Assembly (NCBI GenBank): GCA_019802505.1
Contig: JAFMOC010000032.1
Span: 2,215,958 to 2,279,957 of the forward strand
Source: Corydoras sp. C115
Taxonomy: Eukaryota; Chordata; Actinopteri; Siluriformes; Callichthyidae
Length of the DNA stretch: 64,000 bases
Reading direction: 5' to 3'
In this document: positions 9,062-18,440 of the stretch, in pieces
Position numbering within the stretch: the first letter of the stretch is position 1
How the letters are laid out: every line of letters starts with the position of its first letter
The notes under the pieces: generated by a model
The model's input: the letters and a program-made list of their open reading frames with translations, nothing else
Database searches by the model: none
What the model was told of the DNA's origin: nothing
Program-made: the position numbers and the translations under genes

Positions 9062-12000
9062 CTACATCAGCCGCATCATACCGCTGTTTTTTGCTTATGC
9101 ACGACGACCTCGATGTCATTTCTGTCCACATAACAGATAAGACGTCCTTACATCAGCAGAGAATCACGTCTATAACCGAACACCGCGTGGAAAACGAGGA
9201 GATTTAAGGCGGTGATACCGGTGGCAAAGGCGATGCCGATGCAGGTGGTGAAGCCGGTGATGGCTAGAATGTCGTCGAAGCTGCCGGCAGCCATGAGCAG
9301 CGTGGGGACTCCTTGTTCTACACCGTACCCGTCTCTCTGCAACAGCAGCATGGAGGGAACCACCACGGCAGGTGATACGGCACCCAGGACGAACCTGATC
9401 ACAACGATATGTATTTATTACGACAGGTATCATTTGGGTGGTGGATTGTTGATTGTCGGTTCTGCAGTCACACTGATGTGGTGAGGGGGGTTTAGTGCAG
9501 CATTTAAACACCTCAGCGACACTGCTGGGATAGGACTAATGCACCCACCAAATAACCCCTGCTCTGTGGTGGTACTATTGGGGTTTTGAGCATTAGAACA
9601 GAGTACACAGTATGTACTGTAGAACACAAATAGATTGGAAACAGGCGTGTCCAAACTTTTGACTATTAGTGTATGTTATAGGTGGCATGGTGGCTTAGTG
9701 GTTGGCATGTTCTCCTCTCAGCGCTAGGGATTCCCGGTTCGAATCCCAATCTGGGTGGAGTTTCCATGTTCCCCCCGTGTCCGCGTGGGTTTCCTCCGGG
9801 TTCTCCGGTTTCCTCCCACAGTCCAAAAACATGGATCAAGTCAGTTGAATTCTCCAAATTGCCCCATATAGAGTGTGTGTGTGTGTGTGTGTGAGTGTGT
9901 GCCCAGCGATAGATTGGCATCCTGTCCTGGGTGTATCTGCCCATCGCCCGAAACGTTCTCCCCTGGATGGGCATGGAGAACCCACCCCCCCACCCCCGCA
10001 ACCCAAATATAGGATAAAGCGGATGATAATGGATGGATGGATGTATGTTATAGTGTGTATGTGACATGCCACTTATGTTGAAATCACTAAATAATTTTTG
10101 TGTAGCCAATTTTTTAGTCACTAGGTCAAGTTTCTAGCATTAACTAGAACAACAAGCTTTTTATTATTCCAAAAAAAGCCTTCTCACCCCAGTATGAAGC
10201 CCCAGATCCACGGAAGGCCCATGAGAAAGTGAGACATCAGTGCGACAGTGGACGCTTCGATTAGACATGGTCCCACAGCCACACGTCCACACACTGCCTT
10301 CAGCTTTTTCAGAGCCTGGAACACATCACACCAACGGATCAGTGGATAAAGTACCAATATCATCATTTAATTCATATTAATTACTCTGAAATCTGTTCAC
10401 TGTGGAGTACAGTATCATGTCATCAACTATACACATGATGCATCATCAACTGCCCAGGTTTCCTAATCCGGGATCTTTAACATTGAGTACATTTTACTAG
10501 GGGTGAGCTGCAATATTCGCTGATTTGACGATTCGATTCAGAGAACCGTAGACGACTATGAACCTCATAGTCCAATGTACCATTTTGACCACATGGGGGC
10601 GCCCATAGCTGCTGCTAAGCATTAGTTTTTACATGAAATGTCTTTGTTTTCGTTATATATATAGCCTTTTGTCAAATAAAATCATCCTAATTTCTGTTAA
10701 TATTTTTTTTTAAATGATGTGTGCGCTTTAACCCATTTATGGTTAAAAAGCAAGTAAAATATTAAAAAAATATATTTTTTAAAAACCACGCTTATAGCGC
10801 CATCTTGTGGTGAAATTTTAACTGATTCGACTATCAGTCGACTATAGGGAAAATCTGACGAAGCAGATTCGACTATGAAAATCCTTAGTTGAAGACACCC
10901 CTACATTTTACATTACATTTACATTACATTTGGTCATTTATTGGACGCTTTGATCCAAAGCGACTAACAAGGTGAACACAGGGTTTATCACAGCATCCCT
11001 GGAGCAATGAGGGTTAAGGGTCTTGCTCAAGAACCCACATTGGTAACTTCAGTGGACCTGGGATTTGAACCCCCAACCTTCAGATTGATAGCCCAACGTC
11101 CTAACCACTGAGCTACCACACCCACGTGTATGTGTCTGCAGTGCGTTGTGTGAAGCGTACCGAGCCGTCCAGTCCCAGACCCGCTCTCGCTAGAATGACA
11201 GCCAGCGCGATGTTTCTCAAAGCGGCGGACCATCTGAAATCGATGAAGACGGCCTCCGTCACCACGGGGATGTTCCTCAGGAGAACTCCCGCTAGCAGCA
11301 TCCCTGAGAACACACAGATTTACAAACTCTAACTTCACCCTGAGAGGTTTCCCTTACCTCCCTCACCTCTCTCCCCTCCCTCACCTCCCTCACAGGCCAA
11401 CAACAACATAAGGCAGTAATTAATAGAGATTAAATTACAGGTGGTTTTGTAACATCCATCAGCAGCTTTAAATGTTTGCCTTTAAACGATTGCCTTTTTA
11501 ACACCCAATCTGATCAACTGAACTACAACACTTTACATACGCTTTGAATTACAATAACGTCTCCAGGCAGAACGCTCACCCAGGTTTACAGTGTACATAA
11601 AGCTGCATTAAACGTGCAGGAAGAAGAAATGGAACAAAAATGTAGAAATGTGATGCAATGTAAATGAAACATTCATTCATTCATTATCTCACGCTTTATC
11701 CTCTATTAGGGTCGCGGTGGGGTTCCCCATGCCCATCCAGGGGAGAACAACTCGGGCGCTGGGCAGATACACCCAGGACAGGGCGCCAATCCATCACTGG
11801 GCACACACTCACTCACACAGACACACTCTATATGGGGCAATTTGGAGAACTCAATTGACTTGATCCATGTTTTTGGACTGTGGGAGCAAACCGGAGAACC
11901 CGGAGGAACCCCACGCGGACACGGGGAGGACATGGAAACTCCACCCAGATGGGGATTCGAACCGGGAATCCCTAGTGCTGAGAGGAGAACATGCTAAACC

Positions 12001-15000
12001 ACTAAGCCACCGTGCTGCCGTAAATGAAACAAAATAAAGAAAAATGAGGGGAAAATATATATATATTAATAAATATATAAATAAATATATATTGGGGTTC
12101 TGACCATTAGAACAGAATAAAGGGGACGCACAAAGTATGTACGTGTAGAACACAAACAGATGGACTACAGTCTGGAATTATAGAACTACAAAGTCCATCT
12201 TTACAATAAGTGGAACTGAGAACATGGACAATATTCATCCGTTCATTATCTTCCGCTTTATCCTCTATAAGGGTCGCGGGGGGGGTTCCCCATGCCCATC
12301 CAGGGGAGAACGGGCAGATAGACCCAGGACAGGGTGCCAATCTATCGCTGGGCACACACTCACTCACACATACACACTCTATATGGGGCAATTTGGAGCA
12401 TTCAATTGACTTGATCCATGTTTTTGGACTGTGGGAGGAAACCGGAGGACCCGGAGGAAACCCATGCGGACACGGGGAGGACATGGAAGCTCCACCCAGA
12501 TGGGGATTCGAAATGGAAATCCCTAGTGCTGAGAGGAGAACGTGCCAAACCACTAAGCCACCATGCCACCTCATGGACAATATGTTATAGACATTAAGCC
12601 TTAGGGGCTGATAAAGAGATAATGAAGGCGCAGTACCCAGGAGTGGAGGGATGGGTGGGACTTTGGGCAGACGGATGAGTCCCACCAGCTTTCCTCCAGC
12701 GAGGGAGCAGATGAACACCGTGATGATGCCGAAGAGGTTTCCTTTGGGCAGGCATTCCTTCTCAGTGACGGACCAAACCACGGCAAACAACACCAAGCCC
12801 ATGGACACTGCAGAACGTAAAGAACGGTTTGAAATACTGTAAAGCAAACTGTAATGCTATGAGAATACGGCATGGCGAGAATACGGCGAACTAAACAGTC
12901 AATCTTCTCACCCTTGGTAATAGCGGAAGCTAAAAGTCCTGCAGGCGGACACGGGCACCGCCGTTTCAACCAGGCGCAGCATTGGCGCGGTGGTTCCGTG
13001 TTGGTAGCGGCGTCTACAGACTGCACGGTCTGCTGGAACAGCGCTGTGTCCGTCTCCTCACTCAGCAGAGCCTGCAGTGTTTGATTAACGGGATAATGCT
13101 GTAAAAAAATGTATTAATATGTTATTTATAGGTGGCACGGTGGGCGGCACGGTGGCTTAGTGGTTGGCACGAGAACATGGAAACTCCACCCAGATGGGGA
13201 TTCGAACCGGGAATCCCTAGCGCCGAGAGGAGAACATGCCAACCACTAAGCCACCATGCCACCTATTCATTCATTATCTCCCGCTTTATCCTCTATTAGG
13301 GTCGTGAGGGGGTTCTCCATGCCCATCCAGGGGAGAACGTCTCGGGCGCTGGGCAGATACACCCAGGACAGGGCGCCAATCCATCGCTGGGCACACACTC
13401 ACACACTATATGGGGCAATTTTTTTTGGAGAACTCAATTGACTTGATCCATGTTTTTGGACTGTGGGAGGAAACTGGAGAACCCGGAGGAAACCCACGCG
13501 GACACGGGGAGGACATGGAAACTCCACCCAGATGGGGATTCGAACCGGGAATCCCTAGTGCTGAGAGGAGAACATGCTAACCACTAAGCCACCATGCCAC
13601 CTATTCATTCATTATCTCCCGCTTTATCCTCTATTAGGGTCATGGAGGGGGTTCCCCATGCCCATCCAGGGGAGAACGTCTCGGGCGCTGGGCAGATACA
13701 CCCAGGACAGGGCGCCAATCCATCGCTGGGCACACACTCACACTCTATATGGGGCAATTTTTTTTGGAGAACTCATGTTTTTGGACTGTGGGAGGAAACC
13801 GGAGAACCCGGAGGAAACCCACGCGGACACGGGGAGGACATGGAAACTCCACCCAGATGGGGATTCGAACCGGGAATCCCTAGCGCTGAGAGGAGAACAT
13901 GCCAACCACTAAGCCACTCCACGTATATGAATAGGTTCTGTAACTGAATGAATATTATCAGGGCTCTAATATCAGAACCTTTTGTTTGTACTGCCAGGTT
14001 TGTCCAACACACCCCTCCAACACATACAGCACACTGATTACAGAATAATCAAAGGTAAGGCTTCAGTTTACAAAGCAAATATTTAGAGAGGGACGAAATA
14101 TTACCGGCAATTGCATCGTTGAAGCAGAGGGTGTGGAAAGAATGTGTAACATATTATAAATAACCACCCACCACGTCTTGCTTTGCCCCCGGGAGTGTGA
14201 TGAGGTTTACTGCAAAAGGTGTTAACCTTAATTTAGTAAGTAAGTAAGTATTCATTCATTCATTCATTATCTTCCGCTTTATCCTCTATTAGGGTCGCGG
14301 TGGGGTTCCCCATGCCCATCCAGGGGAAAACGTCTCGGGCGCTGGGCAGATAGACCCAGTACAGGACGCCAATCCATCGCTGGGCACACACTCACTCACA
14401 CAGACACACTCTATATGGGGCAATTTTAGAATTCAATTGACTTGATCCATGTTCTTGGCCTGTGGGAGGAAACCGGAGAACCCGGAGGAAACCCACGCGG
14501 ACACGGGGAGGACATGGAAACTCCACCCAGATGGGGATTGGAACTGGGAATCCCTAGCGCTGAGAGGAGAACATGCCAACCACTAAGCCACAGTGCCGCC
14601 CCAATTTGTAAATACAGTAAATTGAATTGTTCTGTAGGCGGCACGGTGGCTTAGTGGTTGGCATGTTCTCCTCTCAGCGCTAGGGATTCCCGGTTCAAAT
14701 CCCCATCTGGGTGGAGTTTCCATGTTCTCCCCGTGTCCGTGTGGGTTTCCTCCGGGTTCTCCGGTTTCCTCCCACAGTCCAAAAACATGGATCAAGTCAA
14801 TTGAGTTCTCAAAATTGCCCCATATAGAGTGTGTCTGTCTGAGTGAGTGTGTGCCCAGCGATGGATTGGCGTCCTGTCCTGGGTCTATCTGCCCAGCGCC
14901 CAAAATGTTCTCCCCTGGATGGGCATGGGGAACCCCAGCGCGACCCTAATAGAGGATAAAGCGGGAGATAATGAATGAATGAATGAATGAATGAATTGTT

Positions 15001-15253
15001 CTGTAATGTTACTAGCGAGACCCCATCGTTCCGAAACTAAATTCCTGGTGTGTGTTAAATTCCGGGCAAAGTAATTCCGATTCTGCACCGCATCTTGGTG
15101 GTCGTAAACAGTTTATAAACCTCAGCAGGGTCCCACAGTGTATGTATGTGGTTTGTAATGTAGAGTTATTTGTACCTCGGTGTGATTACCCAGCACGGGA
15201 GCATCTTCCACCATCGAGTGGGAGGACTGCGGTCGAGGCTGCACATGATCCAT
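6169..15253 (-). CDS. slc9b2: Sodium/hydrogen exchanger 9B2 (NHA2), complete spliced gene
   Basis: Joining eleven minus-strand exons (15176-15253, 12912-13071, 12637-12807, 11161-11303, 10188-10315, 9219-9394, 8911-9017, 8625-8774, 7604-7712, 6477-6613, 6169-6384) gives 1575 nt, 524 aa plus stop, close to human NHA2 (537 aa). Every junction is GT-AG and every phase closes. NHA2 is a CPA2-type electroneutral Na+(Li+)/H+ antiporter of plasma membrane and endolysosomes. The first ~80 residues are a hydrophilic cytosolic tail; the rest is mostly hydrophobic helices. The ion-site pair SFDD is at D267-D268 (human D278/D279). E204, P235, R421 and K449 correspond to human E215, P246, R432 and K460, all with the same offset of 11. 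The start ATG has a strong Kozak context (G at -3, G at +4). The gene lies just downstream of bdh2 on the same strand, as in mammals. I see no frameshift. The family is certain; orthology to 9B2 rather than 9B1 is inferred from synteny and similarity. Confidence 0.95.
6477..6613 (-). CDS. slc9b2: slc9b2 coding exon 10
   Basis: Residues 408 (split) to 453. The acceptor is CTCCAG|GTTTGG and the donor GTTCAG|GTGAAG. It carries R421 (human R432) and AWMPKATVQ with K449 (human K460), basic residues tied to transport in NHA2. Confidence 0.97.
6700..7042 (-). repeat. Family A SINE with 14-bp TSD
   Basis: ATACGTTCTACTAT at 6686-6699 and 7043-7056. Confidence 0.93.
7084..7431 (+). repeat. Family A SINE with 12-bp TSD
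   Basis: AATAGCTGATAA at 7072-7083 and 7432-7443. This is a clean full-length reference copy. Confidence 0.94.
7604..7712 (-). CDS. slc9b2: slc9b2 coding exon 9
   Basis: Residues 372-407 plus one base. The acceptor is TTCAG|GCTCCA and the donor GTGG|GTAAGT. It encodes VWDVFQPLLFGLIGAEINI, the conserved FGLIGAE helix. Confidence 0.97.
7745..8280 (+). repeat. Purine-rich low-complexity tract
   Basis: About 500 bases made almost only of A and G, in an slc9b2 intron. On the transcribed strand it reads as polypyrimidine. Confidence 0.9.
8336..8470 (-). repeat. Family A SINE, internally deleted, with TSD
   Basis: CTAATATTAATAT at 8323-8335 and 8471-8483. The middle is missing between TCTCGGGC and GGGAATTCGAACCGG. 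Confidence 0.87.
8625..8774 (-). CDS. slc9b2: slc9b2 coding exon 8
   Basis: Residues 322-371. The acceptor is GGTAG|AAAGCTG and the donor ATGAAG|GTCAAA, both in phase 0. It contains FPGSGGLCTLVLAFLAGNGW, a signature stretch of NHA1/NHA2. Confidence 0.96.
8862..8898. repeat. (GT)n microsatellite
   Basis: About 19 GT units, a few bases past the slc9b2 exon 7 donor. Confidence 0.95.
8911..9017 (-). CDS. slc9b2: slc9b2 coding exon 7
   Basis: Residues 286 (split) to 321. The acceptor is CTATAG|GCTCC and the donor GATCAA|GTAAGC. It encodes STWFNILRGLLEVLGG and FFLRYFPSKDQ. It is flanked by a (GA)n tract at the acceptor side and a (GT)n tract just past the donor. Confidence 0.96.
9027..9058. repeat. 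(GA)n microsatellite
   Basis: About 16 GA units just upstream (minus strand) of the exon 7 acceptor, where it supplies the polypyrimidine tract. Confidence 0.95.
9219..9394 (-). CDS. slc9b2: slc9b2 coding exon 6 (catalytic Asp-Asp)
   Basis: Residues 228-285 plus one base. The acceptor is GATCAG|GTTCGT and the donor ACCG|GTATCA. It carries FVLGAVSPAVVVPSM (P235) and AAGSFDDILAITGF, with the paired ion-binding aspartates D267-D268. This is the most conserved exon of the gene. Confidence 0.98.
9425..9678 (+). repeat. Family C element, 3' half
   Basis: From GGTATCATTTGGGTGGTGG to GGCGTGTCCAAACTTTTGAC. It sits only ~30 bp upstream of the slc9b2 exon 6 acceptor. Confidence 0.7.
9681..10041 (+). 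repeat. Family A SINE with 11-bp TSD
   Basis: TGTATGTTATA flanks both ends (9670-9680, 10042-10052). An expanded (GT) run lies in the TATAGAGTGTG region. Confidence 0.92.
10188..10315 (-). CDS. slc9b2: slc9b2 coding exon 5
   Basis: Residues 185-226 plus two bases of codon 227. The acceptor is TTCCAG|GCTCTG and the donor CTGGG|GTGAGA. It contains ALKKLKAVCGRV and GPCLIEAS; E204 matches human E215, a residue known to matter for transport. Confidence 0.96.
10498..10903. mobile_element. Nonautonomous hAT-type DNA transposon with 8-bp TSD
   Basis: Ends TAGGGGTG...CACCCCTA form an inverted repeat, and the flanks CATTTTAC at 10490-10497 and 10904-10911 are a perfect 8-bp target duplication, the hAT hallmark. 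There is no transposase ORF in its 406 bp. It lies in the slc9b2 intron between exons 4 and 5. Confidence 0.88.
10904..11123 (-). repeat. Family B tRNA-like SINE, antisense, full
   Basis: Carries the reverse complement of the B box (GGATTTGAACCCCC) and A box (ACCACTGAGCTACC), and a tail side with CATTTATTGGACGCTTTGATCC. It abuts a hAT MITE and ends about 35 bp from slc9b2 exon 4. Confidence 0.8.
11161..11303 (-). CDS. slc9b2: slc9b2 coding exon 4
   Basis: Residues 137 (split codon) to 184. The acceptor is TTCTCAG|GGATGC and the donor GGCTCG|GTACGC. It contains MLLAGVLLRNIPV and ALAVILARAGLGLDGS, both conserved helices of the family. An antisense tRNA-like SINE ends about 35 bp past the donor. 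Confidence 0.96.
11310..11659. other. slc9b2 intron sequence
   Basis: Pyrimidine-rich CCCTCACCTCTCTCCCCTCCC beside the exon 4 acceptor; nothing else recognised. Confidence 0.5.
11672..12019 (-). repeat. Family A SINE with 12-bp TSD
   Basis: GTAAATGAAACA at 11660-11671 and 12020-12031. Confidence 0.93.
12090..12234 (+). repeat. Family C element fragment next to a SINE
   Basis: ATTGGGGTTCTGACCATTAG, then the ACACAAACAGATGGACTACAG block and CATCTTTACAATAAGTGG; a SINE follows. Confidence 0.6.
12235..12571 (-). repeat. Family A SINE with 12-bp TSD, inside family C
   Basis: CATGGACAATAT at 12223-12234 and 12572-12583. Confidence 0.92.
12637..12807 (-). CDS. slc9b2: slc9b2 coding exon 3
   Basis: Residues 80-136 plus one base. 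The acceptor is CTGCAG|TGTCC and the donor CCTGG|GTACTG. It carries VVWSVTEKECLPKGNLFGII and GGKLVGLIRLP, the first transmembrane hairpin of NHA proteins. A SINE-interrupted DNA element lies about 65 bp beyond the donor. Confidence 0.96.
12912..13071 (-). CDS. slc9b2: slc9b2 coding exon 2
   Basis: Residues 27-79 plus the first base of codon 80. The acceptor is CTGCAG|GCTCTG and the donor AAGG|GTGAGA. It ends with the family motif CPPAGLLASAITK that precedes the first membrane helix (human CPPHGLLDRVITN). The Cys-rich stretch QCCAWLKRRCPCPP lies just before it. Confidence 0.92.
13130..13263. repeat. Inverted fragment pair, family A
   Basis: A + head (with GGTGGCACGGTG doubled) switches at GGCACGAGAACATGG into a - head end. 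Confidence 0.82.
13264..13602 (-). repeat. Family A SINE, tandem copy 1
   Basis: Carries the diagnostic run of eight T in GGGGCAATTTTTTTTGGAG. Confidence 0.9.
13603..13917 (-). repeat. Family A SINE, tandem copy 2
   Basis: Shares the eight-T insertion and the ATTCATTCATTATCTCCC start with copy 1, so the pair arose by duplication. Confidence 0.9.
14250..14600 (-). repeat. Family A SINE
   Basis: Full length, inserted beside a short (AAGT)n run. Confidence 0.9.
14637..14992 (+). repeat. Family A SINE with 13-bp TSD
   Basis: GAATTGTTCTGTA at 14624-14636 and 14993-15005. Confidence 0.93.
15176..15253 (-). CDS. slc9b2: slc9b2 coding exon 1
   Basis: Encodes residues 1-26 (starting MDHVQPRPQ), a polar cytosolic N-terminus. 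The ATG is at 15253-15251 in the context GTGCCATGG. The donor is GAG|GTACAA, phase 0. This is the least conserved exon, so it rests on ORF, Kozak context and a phase-compatible donor; an alternative first exon is possible. Confidence 0.75.
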
Positions 15254-15350
15254 GGCACCGACAGCTCACTTCATTCTTCGTGTAATGCACCAGCCGGCAG
15301 CAGCGTCCATCCTCCACCTCTGGTACTAAATGGGCGGGAACACGGAGGAG
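15254..15350 (-). other. slc9b2: slc9b2 5'UTR part of exon with strong upstream ORF
   Basis: Upstream of the start codon the minus strand is open to a TTTTTAG|CTCC acceptor near 15350, so this is probably the 5'UTR half of a second exon. It holds an upstream ATG at 15310-15308 (A at -3, G at +4) that opens a 14-codon ORF ending TGA at 15268-15266, 12 bases before the main ATG. Confidence 0.5.
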
Positions 15351-15659
15351 CTAAAAACCGGGAGGGATGATAATGTCGGGTTAATAATCCCAGATAAGAA
15401 CATATTATTATTATCATTATTATTATTATGAATGTATACGATTTACTAGATGTATAAAAGAGACAGGTACAGCGGCCAGGTAACTAATTTAAAATTAGAT
15501 TTTTTTCTTATAAAAAGATCACTCTGTTTAACCAGAGACTGCAGCCTTTTACTACAGAACCCTGTCATCGGGTTGGTAAAGAGAAGCGGTGGCTGTTGGA
15601 TGAGAGAAAGGGGTGGCATTCGACACTCCAAGGAGGTGAAATGGTAAAAGGGTCATATT

Positions 15660-16366
15660 CATTCATTCATTATCTCCCGCTTTATCCTCTATTAGGGTCG
15701 CGCGGGGGGGGGGGGGGGGGGGGGGGGTCCCCATACCATACCCATCCAGGGGAGAACGTTTCGGGCGCTGGGCAGATAGACCCAGGACAGGGCGCCAATC
15801 CATCGCTGGGCACACACTCACTCACACAGACACACTCTATATGGGGCAATTCGGAGAACTCAATTGACTTGACCCATGTTTTTGGACTGTGGGAGGAAAC
15901 CGGAGAACCCGGAGGAAACTCACGCGGACACGGGGAGAACATTGAAACTCCACCCAGATGGGGATTCGAACTGGGAATCCCTAGTGCTGAGAGGAGAACG
16001 TGCCGACCACTAAGACACCGTGCCGCCCTAACATTCATTCATTCATTATCTTCCGCTTCATCCTCTATTAGGGTCAGGGGGGGGGGGTTCCCCATGCCCA
16101 TCCAGGGGAGAACGTTTCGGGCGCTGGGCAGATACACCCAGGACAGGGCACCGATCTATCACTGGGCACACACTCACTCACACAGACACACTCTATATGG
16201 GGCAATTCGGAGAACTCAATTGACTTGACCCATGTTTTTGGACTGTGGGAGGAAACCGGAGAACCCGGAGGAAACCCACGCGGACACGGGGAGAACATGG
16301 GGATTCGAACTGGGAATCCCTAGCGCTGAGAGGAGAACATGCCGACCACTAAGCCACCGTGCCGCC
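15660..16366 (-). repeat. Dimeric family A SINE inside one TSD
   Basis: Copies 15660-16028 and 16032-16366 lie head-to-tail, yet the only target duplication, AAGGGTCATATT, is at 15648-15659 and 16367-16378. Confidence 0.93.
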
Positions 16367-16378
16367 AAGGGTCATATT

Positions 16379-17260
16379 GATGTTTAATTAACCCATGTAA
16401 TAAATTAAGGATTTGCCAGATGTAGTCCTATCCCTGCACTCTATACTCCTACCATTGGTTTATTCAATTATACATTCATATGGATTAAAATAATTACTGT
16501 AATTAATTTTAAACCTTGAATCGAGCATTGAAGTGTAAATAAGGGTGTATTAATTACCATTTTAATGTACAAATTAGTTGGTTCCTCTGAATAATTTCGC
16601 GTACGGAACGAGGTTAACGCGCGAGACTCTATTCCCACTAACACAACACTCCACGTCCGGATTACTGTTAAAGCGTCGTGTGTCATTAGTACTGTGTCTA
16701 ATTAGTGTTTGTTTTTTGTTTTGTTTTTTGGATATTAGACTTTAGTGGAAAGATATGGCGTCAATGAACGAACACAGAGTTTATTAAGAATACGAAAAGA
16801 GACGGAATGCTTTACCAGCCCGTTATTAAAAGGCGTGCAAACAAGACCTTTTAATTCTTAGGGCTAATCGGATTTAAAGCAGACTACACACTAATTAACC
16901 CGGCTTTTAATGACAGGACACATATGGTACATGAGCGGATAGACGAGGTCCATATGGAGCGTTAAGCCATAAAAGAAGAATAAACACAAAATAAATGCAA
17001 AGTGTTAAAACATCATTTAGCAACGGAATAATACCTAGTGCACTATATAGGGTGTCTACAAATCGTTGTATTATTGCTAAGGTAGTGCACCTAGATAGGG
17101 CACATAACACTATTTGAGAGTGTTAAGACCTGACATTAAAATATACACCATTATCGAATAAGCTCGGTTAGCGGAGTATTTAGAATGAAAGTTACGCTAT
17201 TTTCCCGTTGTTATTATGTTATTATTATTAAACTAAAACGGTTTAAATAGTTAAAAAATA
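16379..17260. other. Intron of slc9b2 5'UTR (inferred)
   Basis: Repeat-poor, AT-rich, with TAGTGCACTATATAGGGTG near 17037, a block common in fish repeats. No ORF of note. Confidence 0.4.
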
Positions 17261-17265
17261 CTCAC

Positions 17266-17400
17266 TTCATCCCGAAGCCTGTTTACTACAGAGCCGAAGA
17301 GTCAGAACTGCACGTGAACTGACAGCCGGCTGCTTGATTTCACAGGCCGAGTCTCAAACAGCTTCTCACTCCCTTCACAACCGCACTACCTAGGGTAGGT
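17266..17400 (-). other. slc9b2: Likely noncoding first exon of slc9b2
   Basis: The minus strand has a good donor, ATGAA|GTGAGTA, at 17266/17265, downstream of a GC-richer stretch that has no repeat in it. It sits 2 kb upstream of the start-codon exon. If spliced to 15350 it would create a short upstream ORF (ATG AA|C TCC..., nine codons). Transcript data are needed to confirm it. Confidence 0.4.
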
Positions 17401-17480
17401 CATTGCGGCTTTTACAAGGAAGGAAGTGCACTTCATGTCTAAATAGGACGCGATTTGAGACGTCAAGAAATGCAATGAAA
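17380..17480 (-). promoter_or_regulatory. Candidate slc9b2 promoter
   Basis: Reading on the minus strand there is a CRE-like TGACGTC near 17463, then CTATTTAGAC (weak TATA-like), then two ETS-type TTCC sites in ACTTCCTTCCTTG near 17416-17428. All lie just upstream of the inferred first exon and in the gap between bdh2 and slc9b2. Confidence 0.35.
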
Positions 17481-17745
17481 ATCGTTGCACTAGGGTATTT
17501 TCTCAGCCTTGAGGATTTTATCTCTATTTAATTTATTTTAACATTAAGCAACATAAACATGTAAAGCACCGTATAGACAAAACGTTTATAACAACTTTAT
17601 CATTAATTGTTTATGATGAAATGTCAAAAAAGGGCAATTTAATTTAATTAATTTAAACAATTATGATAAACATAACACAACAATGTATTTAAAGCACTGT
17701 ATTCAACACGTTTTAAACTGATTTATAGATTTTAGTTCCAGACTA

Positions 17746-18075
17746 GGGTGGCACGGTGGCTCAGTGGTTGGCACGTACTCCTCTCAGCGCTAGGGATTCC
17801 CAGTTCGAATCCCCTGGGTGGAGTTTCCATCTTCTCCCCGTGGGTTTCCTCCGGGTTCCTCCCACAGTCTGAAAACATGGATCAAGTCAATTGGGTTCTC
17901 CAAATTGCCCCATATAGAGTGTGTCTGTGTGAGTGAGTATGTGCCCAGCGATGGATTGGCGCCCTGTCCTGGGTGTATCTGCCCAGCGCCCGAGACGTTC
18001 TCTCCTGGATGGGCATGGGGAACCCCACCGCGACCCTAATAGAGGATAAAGCGGAAGATAATGAATGAATGAATA
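17746..18075 (+). repeat. Family A SINE with 12-bp TSD
   Basis: AGTTCCAGACTA at 17734-17745 and 18076-18087. It lies between bdh2 and slc9b2. Confidence 0.92.
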
Positions 18076-18386
18076 AGTTCCAGACTACATTATGTTATTT
18101 GCTTATATGCACTTTGTTATTGTATTTTTAATGACAATGGTTAATATTAATCTACAAATTTCAGACATAATAGATTTCATTGTGTTTAAGTTCCCTTCAT
18201 TATGAAATTATTTCGTCATGAAATTATTATTAAGATTATACAATAAAAAAAAACAAAAAACGAATTACTACAAGAGAAATAAAAATTGGCCTTGTCAGAT
18301 TGCTTTCAGGTCGAGATAATCATAATCATAATCATATTTCAGTCATTTGAAATGATTCAAGTTTCACAGCAGCCAAGGGTCGGGCT

Positions 18387-18440
18387 TCAGAGGCGCCATC
18401 CACCATCAATGATGTGTTCAGTTCCAGTCACATAGGCCGA
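18387..18440 (-). CDS. bdh2: bdh2 coding exon 9 (last, stop TGA)
   Basis: Residues 229-245 (SAYVTGTEHIIDGGWRL) and the TGA at 18389-18387. The acceptor is CTGCAG|TCGGCC. The DGGW C-terminus is typical of the family. No consensus AATAAA was found close by; ATTAAA near 18129-18134 on the minus strand is possible. Confidence 0.97.
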   Translation of the reverse strand, partial: SAYVTGTEHIIDGGWRL

